A stretch of 64,000 bases of DNA from Lewinella sp. 4G2 (GCF_001625015.1 NZ_LVWJ02000014.1:2852001-2916000), one strand, 5' to 3'. Shown: positions 11,485-20,980, numbered from the stretch's first letter. The notes: generated by a model from the letters alone, not told the origin. Program-made: numbers and translations.

Positions 11485-12513
11485 GTGGTGAATCAAAGCC
11501 AACTTACCATCAAGCGTACCCTCCCCGCTCTCCTCGCCATTGTTGTCGGTCTATTCACGATCGCGGGTATTGCCTACTTCTTCAACAATATCGTTGGTGA
11601 TCGCTACGCCAGCACCGGTGACCGCGCGCCAGACGCCACTCAGGAGTACCTGATCGACGCCGACACGGCCAACGAGATTGATGACCTCTTCGCCATCGTA
11701 GGTGCCATTGCGCAGGACGATCGGGGTGAGACGGGCCCGGTACTCGCCGGCATTACCGCCGCCCAGTTCCACACTTCCCCGCTGGCGAGTGCAACCTCGG
11801 CCGACGAAAGCCAGGCCCTCAACGAGCGCATTGTTCGCCTAATGGGCAGGCCGGCCCTTCGAACGCTGGTGGGCAGCAACCGCCCCCTGGCCGATGCCAA
11901 AACACCTAATCGCTCCCCGGCGGCCACTTTCATTTTGGAGCGGGCCTCCCTGGCTTCCAAGCAAAACAAACTGCAGATCTTTGTCCTAGGCCCCTGCACC
12001 AACGTGGCGAGTGCACTGTTGCTCAATCCCAAAATCGCCGAAGTCATCCACGTCCGTTACCTCGGCTTTTGGTACAATGCTGAAACAGGAGTTTACGATA
12101 AGAAAGAATTCAACACGGGAAATGACTCCATCGCACTGAACCTCCTCCTTAATAACCCCAAACTGGAGTTCACGGTAATGACGGCCACCACCAGCGAAGC
12201 CCTGCAAATGAGCCGTGCCGATCTGAACGAACGCCTTCCCCAGGGACACCCCGTCACGAAAATGCTCCAACGGCGGTGGGATACCTTCGACCGCTGGTGG
12301 ACGGACGAGGACGCCAACAAACAACACTGGACCATGTGGGACGTCGCCAGCCTCGAAGCCTGGTTCGAACCTGACCTAGCAACCTTATCTGAATTACCAG
12401 CCCCGGCTGATAATCTCGATCGAAACATCAAGGTGTACACCGCCATCGACTCCGCCGCCATGCTGGACCGCTACTTCAGCGTCGTCTCCGATTATCTCGA
12501 GACGGTAGAGTAG
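11485..12513 (+). CDS. Membrane-anchored nucleoside hydrolase family protein
   Basis: 342 residues. The start is GTG at 11485 (a second GTG follows at once); no ATG lies near. Residues ~13-33 form a membrane anchor (LPALLAIVVGLFTIAGIAYF). The hydrolase domain begins with YLIDADTANEIDDLFAI, matching the N-terminal calcium-binding aspartates of inosine/uridine-preferring nucleoside hydrolases (Asp58, Asp60, Asp66, Asp67). Later segments (FVLGPCTNVASALL, EFNTGNDSIALNLLL) fit the family's nucleoside pocket and second metal site. The family releases bases from nucleosides; the anchor suggests action at the periplasmic face. Exact substrate is unknown. Confidence 0.78.
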   Translation: MVNQSQLTIKRTLPALLAIVVGLFTIAGIAYFFNNIVGDRYASTGDRAPDATQEYLIDADTANEIDDLFAIVGAIAQDDRGETGPVLAGITAAQFHTSPLASATSADESQALNERIVRLMGRPALRTLVGSNRPLADAKTPNRSPAATFILERASLASKQNKLQIFVLGPCTNVASALLLNPKIAEVIHVRYLGFWYNAETGVYDKKEFNTGNDSIALNLLLNNPKLEFTVMTATTSEALQMSRADLNERLPQGHPVTKMLQRRWDTFDRWWTDEDANKQHWTMWDVASLEAWFEPDLATLSELPAPADNLDRNIKVYTAIDSAAMLDRYFSVVSDYLETVE

Positions 12514-12538
12514 GGGACTGCCCACAACCGCCACGTGC

Positions 12539-12546
12539 TACCTTTG
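12539..12546 (+). promoter_or_regulatory. TACCTTTG promoter box of gldC
   Basis: Exact match to the Bacteroidota -7 element TAnnTTTG, 17 bases upstream of the gldC ATG. No clear TTG element was seen at -33. Confidence 0.5.
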
Positions 12547-12563
12547 CGGAAAATTAACGACCC

Positions 12564-12923
12564 ATGGCACAGCCGAAAGTAAAGAAGCGCTCCACCATCA
12601 CCCTCGAAGTAGGATTGGACGAAACGAAGACCCCGATTGAACTCCGCTGGAAGGCCAGCGACAACCCCGGCCCCAGTGAGCGGTGTAAGGGGATGCTCGT
12701 CTCCCTCTTCAATGAGCAGAACAAGGAAACGATGAAGATCGACCTATGGACCAAAGAGATGCAGGTCGTGGAGATGGACCGCTTTATGTACCAGACCCTG
12801 CGCGGTTTGGCGGATACTTACTTTAAGGCCACGGGCAACAAGGAGCTGGCCAATCAGATGCAGCAGTTCACCTATTTCTTTGGCCAGGCAACCGGTGCTA
12901 TCCCGAAGGAACCGACTAAATAA
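12564..12923 (+). CDS. gldC: Gliding motility-associated protein GldC
   Basis: 119 residues, the usual size for GldC. The family pattern is visible along the whole length: an N-terminal TITLEVGLDETKTP strand, a KG-x-LVSLFNEQNKETMKIDLWTKEM core and a helical MYQTLRGLADTYFKATGN segment. GldC is a small soluble accessory protein of Bacteroidota gliding and T9SS, thought to act in the cytoplasm or periplasm; it has no signal peptide. It stands alone here, away from other gld genes. Its presence fits the many T9SS substrates in the window. Confidence 0.85.
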   Translation: MAQPKVKKRSTITLEVGLDETKTPIELRWKASDNPGPSERCKGMLVSLFNEQNKETMKIDLWTKEMQVVEMDRFMYQTLRGLADTYFKATGNKELANQMQQFTYFFGQATGAIPKEPTK

Positions 12924-13113
12924 TTTGTCATTTCTCCGGCCTGCAATCGTGCGCATGGATTAAATTTTTCGGCCAAACGATTGCATTTCTTGCGGCAATT
13001 CGGATTTATCCTGTTAGTGCCTACCTTGTCCATCATCATTGAAAAGAGAAGGAGAATCGGTCTCCTGCATCACACGTTGCCCCACCAAGCAGCTTAAATA
13101 GTCGATACATATT

Positions 13114-14427
13114 ATGCCCACTTATTTTGACAACATCCCCACCATCAAGTTTGAGGGTGCTAAAAGCGATAACCCCCTAGCCTTCAAGTACTACGATAAG
13201 ACCAAAGTCGTCGCGGGAAAGACGATGGCCGAGCACTTCAAATTCGCCATGGCCTGGTGGCACACCCTCCGTAATACCGGTGGCGACCCCTTCGGCCCCG
13301 GCACCGCCAACTACCCGTGGTTGGGTGACGCGGACCCCGTCCAGGAAGCCAAGAACGCCGCGGATGCCGGCTTCGAGATCATGGAAAAACTGGGCCTCGA
13401 CTACTTCTGCTTCCACGACGTGGACCTGCTTGACGAAGCCGGTGCTGATCTGGAAACCTACGGCAAACGCCTCGATGAAGTCACCGACTACATCAAGGAA
13501 AAGATGGAGGCTACCGGCAAGAAAGTCCTCTGGGGGACGGCCAACCTCTTCAGCAACCCCCGCTACATGAACGGCGCGAGCACCAACCCCGACTTCAACG
13601 TCGTGGCCTACGCCGGCGCCCAACTCAAAAACGCCATCGATGCCACGTTGAAGCTCGACGGTGAGAACTACGTTTTCTGGGGTGGCCGCGAAGGCTACAT
13701 GAGCCTGCTAAACACGGACATGGGCCGGGAAGTCGATCACCTTGCTCAGTTCCTGACGATGGCCCGCGACTACGCCCGGAGCAAAGGATTCGAAGGAACC
13801 TTCTTCATCGAGCCCAAGCCATTTGAGCCCAGCAAGCACCAGTACGATTTCGATTCCGCTACCGTGGCCGGATTCCTCCGGAAGTACAACCTGATGGACG
13901 ACTTCAAACTCAACATTGAGGTCAACCACGCTACGCTTGCGCAGCACACCTTCCAGCACGAATTGGCCGTCGCGGTCGCCGATGGCCTCTTGGGCAGCAT
14001 CGACGCTAACCGTGGTGACTACCAAAATGGGTGGGACACCGACCAGTTCCCCACCAACGTCCCGGAACTCACCGAAGCGATGCTCGTCATCCTTGAAGGT
14101 GGTGGCCTCCAGGGTGGTGGCGTCAACTTCGACGCAAAGACGCGCCGTAACTCTACCGATCTGGAAGACATCTTCCACGCCCACATCGGTGGAATGGACG
14201 CCTTTGCCCGCGCCCTCATCGCCGCGGACGAGATCCTGACCGAAAGCAAGTACAAAGCCATGCGCAGCGAGCGCTACGGTTCCTTCGACGGTGGTAACGG
14301 CGCCAAATTCGAAAAGGGGGAGATGAGCCTCGAAGAACTTGCCTCCCTCGGCCAGGCCCAGGGTGAGCCCGCTATGACGAGCGGTAAGCAGGAACTCTAC
14401 GAGAACATCCTTACGCAATTCAGCTAA
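13114..14427 (+). CDS. xylA: Xylose isomerase
   Basis: 437 residues, the length of class II xylose isomerases. Key segments are [23 protein letters not shown] (catalytic His region), [32 protein letters not shown] (metal ligand Glu and conserved Lys) and [10 protein letters not shown]. The enzyme converts D-xylose to D-xylulose in the cytoplasm using divalent metals. No xylulokinase or transporter is adjacent. A GH10 xylanase is encoded 12 kb away (26724-28871), consistent with xylan use, but the genes are not linked in an operon. An inverted repeat and a terminator follow the gene. Confidence 0.95.
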   Translation: MPTYFDNIPTIKFEGAKSDNPLAFKYYDKTKVVAGKTMAEHFKFAMAWWHTLRNTGGDPFGPGTANYPWLGDADPVQEAKNAADAGFEIMEKLGLDYFCFHDVDLLDEAGADLETYGKRLDEVTDYIKEKMEATGKKVLWGTANLFSNPRYMNGASTNPDFNVVAYAGAQLKNAIDATLKLDGENYVFWGGREGYMSLLNTDMGREVDHLAQFLTMARDYARSKGFEGTFFIEPKPFEPSKHQYDFDSATVAGFLRKYNLMDDFKLNIEVNHATLAQHTFQHELAVAVADGLLGSIDANRGDYQNGWDTDQFPTNVPELTEAMLVILEGGGLQGGGVNFDAKTRRNSTDLEDIFHAHIGGMDAFARALIAADEILTESKYKAMRSERYGSFDGGNGAKFEKGEMSLEELASLGQAQGEPAMTSGKQELYENILTQFS

Positions 14428-14494
14428 GCGCAACTTCGTTCCGCTATACCTGAAACGAGGTGGTTAGGGAAAATTAGCGCGATGTTTTTTTCGT

Positions 14495-14559
14495 GTCTAC
14501 CTAGGCAGAAAATTTAAGCATAGCCATAGCTACGGTTCAATTTTCTAACGACGGTAGAC
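14495..14559. repeat. Nested inverted repeat between xylA and rlmF
   Basis: GTCTACC (14495-14501) pairs with GGTAGAC (14553-14559), AGAAAATT (14507-14514) pairs with AATTTTCT (14539-14546), and a small TAGC/GCTA hairpin lies at the centre. The two outer stems are separated by internal loops of 5 and 6 bases. It is separate from the terminator that follows. Function is unknown. Confidence 0.5.
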
Positions 14560-14612
14560 GCGGAAAGGACAAGCGATAAATTCCCAAACCACTTTGATTC
14601 AGGTATAAATAA

Positions 14613-14650
14613 AAAGCAGCCCCCGTCTACATCGAGGCGGGGGCTGCTTT
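14613..14650 (-). terminator. Intrinsic terminator of rlmF
   Basis: 13-bp GC-rich arms AAAGCAGCCCCCG and CGGGGGCTGCTTT. Read on the minus strand, the stem is followed by a T-rich tract (CTTTTTATTTATA), placing a standard terminator 75 nt after the rlmF stop. It may also stop xylA transcripts from the other side. Confidence 0.8.
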
Positions 14651-14724
14651 CGTTATGGGGAATTGCCAGTAGGGATGGGCCATCCCCTTTTGTGTGATGG
14701 GCTGCGAATACCCTAAGGCAGTGC

Positions 14725-15639
14725 TCAGTACCGCCAGCAGAGAATCCTACGAACCTTCCCTCCCTGGCCGATAGGGATGATCTTGACGGTTTTGACCTTA
14801 GCCTTCCCCAACTGCTGCTTCGCGGCGTGGAGGTAGCCCTTCTTACTGACGAGGGTGGTGAACCAACCCACTTGCTTGCGAAACTGCCCGCTTTCAATGA
14901 TCATCCGCCGGAGGAAGGCGGGTTCGCCGCCGGGCGTCCACAACTCGTTGGGGTTGCCGCCGAAGTTGTAGCCGGTGGCTTCGTCTTCGCCCAGTTTTTC
15001 CCACTTGGTTTTGGCGGCGGAGGTGGCGCCCTGCTCGTCGGCAAAGAAGGGCGGGTTGCAGAGGGTGGCGGCGAAATAGTCATCCGCTCTCACTACATCC
15101 CGAAAGATTTGCTGCCGTTGCGGCTGCTTGCGGAGCTCGATCTTCCGCTGGAGCTTGGGGTTGAATTTTACGATGGCCCCGGCTACTTTGAGGGACTGGT
15201 CTTCAATGTCCGTACCGACAAAATTCCAGTTATACTCCTTGACGCCGAGGATGGGGTAGATGAGTGAGGCGCCCGTTCCGACGTCCAATATTGTCGGTTG
15301 TGACGAGTGGGGTCCTTGCTTTTTAGCCGGTCCCTTTTGCTTGTCCTTACTTGGCACCTGCGGCAGCGCCCCCTCAGTGAGTAAGTCGTTGATGGCGTGG
15401 ATGTAATCGAGGCGGCCGGGGACGCCGGGGCAGAGGCTGCCGGGTGGGAGATCCCAAAACTTAAGGCCGTAGTCGCGCAAAAGCAGGGCCCGGTTGAGGT
15501 GGCGTACGGCATCCGGGTGGGCGAAATCAAGGCTGACGTGGCCAGCGGGAGTGGTGACGAAGAAGTTTTTCAATTCCGGCACGATGCGGGCGAGGGCGGG
15601 GAAGTCGTGTTTGCCCTGGTAGCGGTTTTTGGGGTGCAT
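14725..15639 (-). CDS. rlmF: 23S rRNA A1618 N6-methyltransferase RlmF
   Basis: 304 residues from the ATG at 15639, which gives the family start MHPKNRYQGKHDFPAL; the open frame continues to 15690 but has no family sequence there. The SAM-binding motif is LDVGTGASLIYPILG and the adenine-methyltransferase catalytic motif is NPPFF. RlmF methylates A1618 of 23S rRNA. Between LLTE and TILDVGTG there is a low-complexity Lys/Gln/Ser-rich linker (about residues 89-115) that begins with ALPQV encoded by copy 2 of the dispersed repeat. The near-promoter box GACCTTTG lies at 15644-15651, four bases before the ATG. Confidence 0.93.
   Translation of the reverse strand: MHPKNRYQGKHDFPALARIVPELKNFFVTTPAGHVSLDFAHPDAVRHLNRALLLRDYGLKFWDLPPGSLCPGVPGRLDYIHAINDLLTEGALPQVPSKDKQKGPAKKQGPHSSQPTILDVGTGASLIYPILGVKEYNWNFVGTDIEDQSLKVAGAIVKFNPKLQRKIELRKQPQRQQIFRDVVRADDYFAATLCNPPFFADEQGATSAAKTKWEKLGEDEATGYNFGGNPNELWTPGGEPAFLRRMIIESGQFRKQVGWFTTLVSKKGYLHAAKQQLGKAKVKTVKIIPIGQGGKVRRILCWRY
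15354..15370 (-). repeat. Dispersed 17-base repeat, copy 2
   Basis: Full 17-base match, forward in the sense of rlmF. It is read ALPQV (residues 91-95) at the start of a low-complexity linker in the protein. Confidence 0.85.
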
Positions 15640-15704
15640 GGGTGCAAAGGTCGTGACTATGTAGCCAAAGCAAACATCGCCGGGGTGCACGGGTTACCGC
15701 AGGT

Positions 15705-16127
15705 ATGGAAGAAACCATTTTCGGATCGAGCGAAAGCATTGTTTATCAGGCGGCGGATTGGATCAAACTCGTGGTGGAGGTGCTGGGCGTGGCCATTATC
15801 GCGTGGGGCGTCGTGTTTAGTTTGCTCTGCTACGGTAGGCAGCTTTTTGGCTCCGCGGATGGTGATTATATCCCGCTCCGCTTATCCCTGGCGCGGTACC
15901 TCGTGGTGGCGCTGGAGTTCCAGTTGGCGGCGGATATTTTGGGAACCGCAATAGCTCCGGATTGGAATGCGATCGGCAAACTGGCCGCCATTGCCGTTAT
16001 CCGGACGGTCCTCAATCACTTCCTGATGCTCGAAATGGAAAAGGAAATTGAGATGCAGGAAAAGGGAGTGAAGGATAAACTCAACGACCGTGATAGCGAC
16101 GTAGATGCGGTGGTCTCAGTGGAGTGA
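15705..16127 (+). CDS. DUF1622 family membrane protein
   Basis: 140 residues. Three hydrophobic segments are visible (WIKLVVEVLGVAIIAWGVVF, RYLVVALEFQLAADILG and a region around IGKLAAIAVIRTVLNHFLML), with RLSLARYLVVALEFQLAADI typical of the DUF1622 family. The C-terminus is charged and probably cytoplasmic. The role of the family is not known. It diverges from rlmF (65 nt between starts) and converges with rmuC (7 nt between stops). Confidence 0.8.
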   Translation: MEETIFGSSESIVYQAADWIKLVVEVLGVAIIAWGVVFSLLCYGRQLFGSADGDYIPLRLSLARYLVVALEFQLAADILGTAIAPDWNAIGKLAAIAVIRTVLNHFLMLEMEKEIEMQEKGVKDKLNDRDSDVDAVVSVE

Positions 16128-16134
16128 GGTTTGT

Positions 16135-17466
16135 TTATTCTTCTTCCAATAGTTGCTGATTGATTCGTTTTTTCGTCTTGGCCCCGAGTGTGCGTAAGCG
16201 TTCCGCCCGGCCAATTAGAGTGCTGCCGTACTTCCCACCCGTGCTCAGTTTCTTGAGGGCACCCTGGTAAGTGACTTGTGCGCGATCAAGCTGCTTGCCC
16301 ACCTTTTGCAGTTCTTCGGTGAAGGAGACGAAGCCATCGTACAACAAGCCGCTTTGCTTGGCAATTTCGAGCACGTTCTTCTTCTGGCTGTCCTGCTTCC
16401 AAATGAAGTTGACGGTACGGAGCGTAGCCAGCAGGGTAGCGGGGGTGACGATGATGACGTTGCGCTCGAGCGCTTCCAAAAAGATGCCTTGATCAGTTTG
16501 CAGCGCCAGTCCGTAGGCGGGTTCGATGGGGACGAACAACAGCAAGTAATCCGGCGAATTGATCTGATAAAGGCTCGTGTAATTCTTACTCGCCAGATCG
16601 AGCACGTGCTGGCGTAGGCTGCGTAGGTGGGAGAGGGCGTGAATACGCCGGTCTTCCGGAGAGCCGTGTTCGGCGGCGCAGTACCGGTCGTAAGCGGTCA
16701 GACTCACCTTGGAATCGATGACGAGGTGCTTCGCCTCCGGTAAATTAATGATGAAGTCGGGGCGTTTAATCTGCTCGTTATCATCACGGTAACTGGTCTG
16801 AGCGTCAAAGTGAATACCAGCCTGGAGGCCACTGGCTTCCAGTAGGGTTTGCAGTTGCCATTCCCCCCAGTCCCCCTGGGTTTTACTGTTGCCGCGCAGC
16901 GCTCCGGCCAAGTTGTTGGCTTCGGAACTGATCTGCGCGTTGAGGTCCCGCAGGTGTTTGATCTCCTGCCGTAGCGTGACGCGGTCCTTAGTTTCTTCGA
17001 GGAAACGCCGTTCCACCTGGTGCTCAAAACCCTGAATCCGCTCCCGCAGGGGGCTGAGGATATTCTTGAGTTGATCTGCATTCTGGTTGGCGAAGCGGAC
17101 GGATTTTTCTTGCAGCAAACGCTCCGCCGTCCGTTCAAATTCCGCCAGCCCTTCCCGCTGGATGCGTTGCATTTCGGCTTTCCCTTGGTCCAGTCGCTCA
17201 CTAAGTTGTTGGAGTTCGGACTTGGCTACGGCGAGGTCCGCCGTCAGGGTACGCTCGATGTTTTGGTGCTCGCGGATGGTGTCCCGGTACTGATCCACTT
17301 CACTACTCACTTGCTCGTGGATTTCCCGGCGAACGAAGGATTGCGCCACCTCATCGGCCGGAATCATCCGCCCTGCGGCCCGCGATTGACCATACAGGTA
17401 GCCGAGCAGTGCCCCAACGATCAGGCAAAGGATGATAAGTAACAATAGGGTAGTGCTGGTGAGCAA
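16135..17466 (-). CDS. rmuC: DNA recombination protein RmuC
   Basis: 443 residues. An N-terminal membrane anchor (LLLLIILCLIVGALLGYLYG) is followed by a long coiled coil (~45-190) and the RmuC domain, recognised from GNSKTQGDWGEWQLQTLLEASGL, RPDFIINLPEAKHLVIDSKVSL and LLFVPIEPAYGLALQTD. RmuC has a PD-(D/E)xK-like nuclease fold; the PDF, DSK and nearby acidic residues are present. The family limits DNA rearrangements such as inversions at short inverted repeats. That is notable next to the many repeats of this window, although such a link here is inference. Confidence 0.92.
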   Translation of the reverse strand: MLTSTTLLLLIILCLIVGALLGYLYGQSRAAGRMIPADEVAQSFVRREIHEQVSSEVDQYRDTIREHQNIERTLTADLAVAKSELQQLSERLDQGKAEMQRIQREGLAEFERTAERLLQEKSVRFANQNADQLKNILSPLRERIQGFEHQVERRFLEETKDRVTLRQEIKHLRDLNAQISSEANNLAGALRGNSKTQGDWGEWQLQTLLEASGLQAGIHFDAQTSYRDDNEQIKRPDFIINLPEAKHLVIDSKVSLTAYDRYCAAEHGSPEDRRIHALSHLRSLRQHVLDLASKNYTSLYQINSPDYLLLFVPIEPAYGLALQTDQGIFLEALERNVIIVTPATLLATLRTVNFIWKQDSQKKNVLEIAKQSGLLYDGFVSFTEELQKVGKQLDRAQVTYQGALKKLSTGGKYGSTLIGRAERLRTLGAKTKKRINQQLLEEE

Positions 17467-17652
17467 AAGCGCTGAGTTAAGTAGACGACAAATATAACTT
17501 TATTGTTGGATTGTGCGGGAATTTGAAACGAAAGGTTTTGGAGGGGCTGGATTAACCCTGTTGAAAGCTTGCTGATCAAGGAGCTTTGTCGCGTCCATAT
17601 CGTTATCTGTTACCGTAGTCTTAAGAAAAACTATCGCGTACATCTACCTTAT

Positions 17653-17660
17653 TATCTTAG
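17653..17660 (+). promoter_or_regulatory. TATCTTAG box upstream of serine hydrolase
   Basis: Near match to TAnnTTTG, followed by CG as in the metK and adhesin promoters, 36 bases before the ATG. No clear -33 element was seen. Confidence 0.35.
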
Positions 17661-17696
17661 CGTTCTGAGATCGTTAGGTCAGTTTTACCCCACCGA

Positions 17697-19649
17697 ATGA
17701 AAAATCTTGTTGCTGCGTTTTTATTAACCGTGCTGCTTTTGCAGGCACAACCCGTCCACGCCGGTACCTGGGTGGAAAACGTCGTTGACTGGTTCACTGA
17801 ACTGTTTTCCGTCGGTGATCCCTCCGCTCAAACGGACGCAGTAGCCAACGTGGATTCCCTCCGCGCCACGCCCCTCGGTGTTTTGCTGAATGAGGTCACC
17901 CGCCACGATACGCTGGCCATCGAAAAGAACTGGCCGTACCCTACGGTTGACGCCGCAGCCGACCTGGATCGCCACGTCAGTACCCTCCGCAACACGATAC
18001 TGCTGACTGACCCCGCGGACAAACTTCCCCTTCGGAATGCCGCCGTCCGCGTCGTCTACCCCGAAGAGCAGCGACCCGGCTTCTTCCTGGATATGCTTAC
18101 CCGTTTCGTGGACGTACAGGAGGTCGTCTATTCCTCCCTGCTCCCCGAGACCCTTCCCGTCAGCGATCCGTTGCCGACCGTCCTGGTGGTGACGGAGCCT
18201 AGTGGCCGGAAGCGAGCCAAGTGGTACCAATCACTGGCTACCACGGCTGCGCAGGACATTACCCTACTCCACTTCGGCGACCTGAAAAAGATTGCTGGAG
18301 TGCCAGCGGCCTGGTCGGTGATCACCACACCTTTCCAAACGAAGGAGAGTGAAGCCATCCTCGCCCAGGCCCTGGTCGGCGCTGAAACGCTGGACGCCCG
18401 CGTTACGGAAAACACCTTACTTTATCCCGTAGGAACGGGCTACCGATTGAGTGCCGACCGCCCCGGTTTTAGCCTGCCGGAGCAACTCGGTATCGACCGC
18501 GCGGCATTGGAGAACGTCGATTACCAAATCAACCGCGGCATCCGTTACCGGGCGATGCCAGGCGCGCAGTTGCTGGTTATGAAAAACGGTCGGGTCGTCT
18601 ACGAAAAAGCGTACGGCCACCATACCTACCGCAAACAGGCCGTGACGAACGGTGACCTTTACGATCTCGCCTCCATCACGAAGGCCGCCGCGACGAGCCT
18701 CGCCGTCATGAGCCTCTACGATGAAGAGTTGATCGAACTGAATAAGAAGGTCCGTGATTACCTGCCGGAATACAAAAAGAGTCTGGTCGGTCGCTACACC
18801 ATCGAGCAATTGCTCACCCACCAGACGGGCTTGCAGTCCAACCTGCCCGTCAACGAATTCATGACGCGCGACCTGGTGGCTGACGACCGGTCGTTCGCCA
18901 ACAATCTCCCCCTCGGTCCCGACCGTTGGCTGGATAGCCGCTTACCTAACTGGGTGGCCGAAACCGTCGGCGGCAAACTGGACCGCACGGCCAAACCAGC
19001 CTACGTCTACAGCGACGTCAACTACTACCTCCTGCAGCGCGTCGTGGAAGCCATCACCCGTACGCCGCTGGACATTTACGTCACGGAGCGGTTTTACGAG
19101 CCGATGGGTCTGGGCCGCCTGGCCTATAATCCCCACGCTTCTTTCCCGGCGGAACGGCTCGTCCCCACCATCACCGAACCCTGGATGCGCGGTGGTCTGC
19201 TGCGCGGTTTCGTGCACGACGAAGGCGCTGCCCTGCTCGGCGGCGTATCCGGCCACGCTGGTCTCTTCGGCAATGCCCACGATCTGGGTCAGCTGTTCCA
19301 GCTCCTGAATAATGGCGGTACCTACGCCGGTAAGGAGCTGCTCAGTGCGGAGACCGTCGCCACCTTCACCGATCACAACCGCTTCAACTACCGGGCGCTG
19401 GGTTTCGACCGCCTCGCCGGCCGTTTCTCCAACGCCCATGGGATTGGAGCCGGAACGAATACCGTCGGCCACCTCGGCTACACCGGCACCTCCGTTTGGG
19501 CGGACCCGGAAAATGACCTCGTTTTCGTTCTGCTCACCAACCGCGTCAACCCGGACCCGAAGAATGAGAAGTTCCTCAAAATGGATATCCGCAGCAAGGT
19601 GACGTCGCGGGTTTACCGGGCATTGGGGACTTGGGAGTTGGATAGTTGA
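17697..19649 (+). CDS. Secreted beta-lactamase-fold serine hydrolase
   Basis: 650 residues with a signal peptide ending near VHAG. Residues ~280-645 are a class C beta-lactamase/esterase domain: the SxxK motif is SITK (Ser326, Lys329) and the second motif is YSD (Tyr438) in YVYSDVNYYLL. A third-motif equivalent may be HLGYTGTS. Residues ~50-270 resemble the segment that links a GH3 glycosidase to a beta-lactamase domain in large Bacteroidota fusions (RNAAVRVVYPEE, TVLVVTEPSG), but the GH3 catalytic domain is absent. The natural substrate is unknown; peptidase, esterase and cell-wall roles are all possible. Confidence 0.82.
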   Translation: MKNLVAAFLLTVLLLQAQPVHAGTWVENVVDWFTELFSVGDPSAQTDAVANVDSLRATPLGVLLNEVTRHDTLAIEKNWPYPTVDAAADLDRHVSTLRNTILLTDPADKLPLRNAAVRVVYPEEQRPGFFLDMLTRFVDVQEVVYSSLLPETLPVSDPLPTVLVVTEPSGRKRAKWYQSLATTAAQDITLLHFGDLKKIAGVPAAWSVITTPFQTKESEAILAQALVGAETLDARVTENTLLYPVGTGYRLSADRPGFSLPEQLGIDRAALENVDYQINRGIRYRAMPGAQLLVMKNGRVVYEKAYGHHTYRKQAVTNGDLYDLASITKAAATSLAVMSLYDEELIELNKKVRDYLPEYKKSLVGRYTIEQLLTHQTGLQSNLPVNEFMTRDLVADDRSFANNLPLGPDRWLDSRLPNWVAETVGGKLDRTAKPAYVYSDVNYYLLQRVVEAITRTPLDIYVTERFYEPMGLGRLAYNPHASFPAERLVPTITEPWMRGGLLRGFVHDEGAALLGGVSGHAGLFGNAHDLGQLFQLLNNGGTYAGKELLSAETVATFTDHNRFNYRALGFDRLAGRFSNAHGIGAGTNTVGHLGYTGTSVWADPENDLVFVLLTNRVNPDPKNEKFLKMDIRSKVTSRVYRALGTWELDS

Positions 19650-19755
19650 TTATTCAGCTTTCGGAATTTCTATCGCTATCACCACTTCATTTTTGCTGCG
19701 AATCTGTTTTCACCCAGTTGCCTGAGCTTACCTTCGTAAGCCAAACTGGTACCCC

Positions 19756-20817
19756 ATGAAAACCTCCGTCGCCAACAAATACGACATCACCTTCGGCCCC
19801 CTCACCGCCGAACACTTTGACTGGCTGCACGCGCGGAACTACGCCGGTTGGGTTGTCCTTGTCGACACCAATACGCGGGAGCATTGCCTGCCGCTGATCG
19901 AAGAATACCTTGATCACGATAATCTAGTCTTCATCGAATGCGAGCCGGGGGAAACCAACAAAAACCTCGACACCTGCCAGGACATCTGGACCAATATGTT
20001 CGAAGGTGGGGTAGGGCGCCGTTGGTGCGCCATCTGCCTCGGCGGCGGGGTGCTGGAAGACATGAGCGGCTTCGCGGCCAGCACCTTTAAACGGGGCATC
20101 GACTTTCTGCAAATCCCAACCACCTTGCTTTCCCAGGTCGACTCTTCCGTCGGCGGAAAGCTGGGGGTGGATTTCTACGAGCTCAAGAACAGTATCGGTC
20201 TCTTCGCAGACCCGATCGCGGTGTGGATCGACCCCACTTTCCTCAAAACCCTCCCGCCACGGGAGGTGCGTTCCGGTTACGCCGAGATCATCAAGCACGC
20301 GCTCATCGCCGACGCGGAGCAGTGGTCGCAACTTCAGCAAATCACCGACCTCAGCTTGGTGGATTGGACCCAAATCATCCCCCAATCCGTCAACATCAAG
20401 CGGGAGATCGTGCTCGAGGATCCGTTCGAGCGCGGGCGCCGCAAGGCCCTCAACTTCGGCCACACGATCGGCCACGCCATCGAGTCCTTCTTCCTCGAGA
20501 CCGACCAACGCCTCTTCCACGGGGAGGCCATCGCCGCCGGCATGATCATGGAAGCCAAGCTGGCCACCAGTTTTAGCCGGCTTTCCGCCACGGATTATGG
20601 CGCCATCGAAACCTATTTCCTCCGCATTTACGGGCACCAATCCATCCCCGAATCCGCTTTCCCGGAACTGCTCGGCCTCATGCGCCAGGACAAGAAAAAC
20701 GAGGACGCGCGCATCAACTTCACCCTCCTCGAGGCGCCGGGCAAGGCCGTCATCAACAAGACCGTGCCGGAGGCCGACATCCTCGCAGTCCTGCGCTACT
20801 ACAATAGTCTGGGGTAG
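19756..20817 (+). CDS. aroB: 3-Dehydroquinate synthase
   Basis: 353 residues. AroB motifs are GGGVLEDMSGFAAS (NAD-binding), PTTLLSQVDSSVGGKLGVD, SGYAEIIKHALIAD (zinc ligand Glu), NFGHTIGHAIES and FHGEAIAAGM (zinc ligand His residues). The enzyme makes 3-dehydroquinate from DAHP, the second step of the shikimate pathway. No other aro gene is adjacent. A TACCTTCG box lies at 19729-19736. Copy 3 of the dispersed repeat begins 20 bases after the stop codon. Confidence 0.95.
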   Translation: MKTSVANKYDITFGPLTAEHFDWLHARNYAGWVVLVDTNTREHCLPLIEEYLDHDNLVFIECEPGETNKNLDTCQDIWTNMFEGGVGRRWCAICLGGGVLEDMSGFAASTFKRGIDFLQIPTTLLSQVDSSVGGKLGVDFYELKNSIGLFADPIAVWIDPTFLKTLPPREVRSGYAEIIKHALIADAEQWSQLQQITDLSLVDWTQIIPQSVNIKREIVLEDPFERGRRKALNFGHTIGHAIESFFLETDQRLFHGEAIAAGMIMEAKLATSFSRLSATDYGAIETYFLRIYGHQSIPESAFPELLGLMRQDKKNEDARINFTLLEAPGKAVINKTVPEADILAVLRYYNSLG

Positions 20818-20836
20818 CAATTCAGTACGATCAGAT

Positions 20837-20853
20837 GGCGCTGCCGCAGGTGC
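20837..20853 (+). repeat. Dispersed 17-base repeat, copy 3
   Basis: Full match, intergenic after aroB. It shares AGAT before and a purine-rich tract after with copy 4. Confidence 0.9.
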
Positions 20854-20980
20854 CAAGAAAAGAGTGGGGGAGCCCGCTAACTAATAGACTAAGCCTGGAT
20901 AAAAGTCCAGTTAATAAAGTCATGTATCAATAACAACACTAATAGGTTTACACTGCTATCATGAAATGCCTATCACGTCT

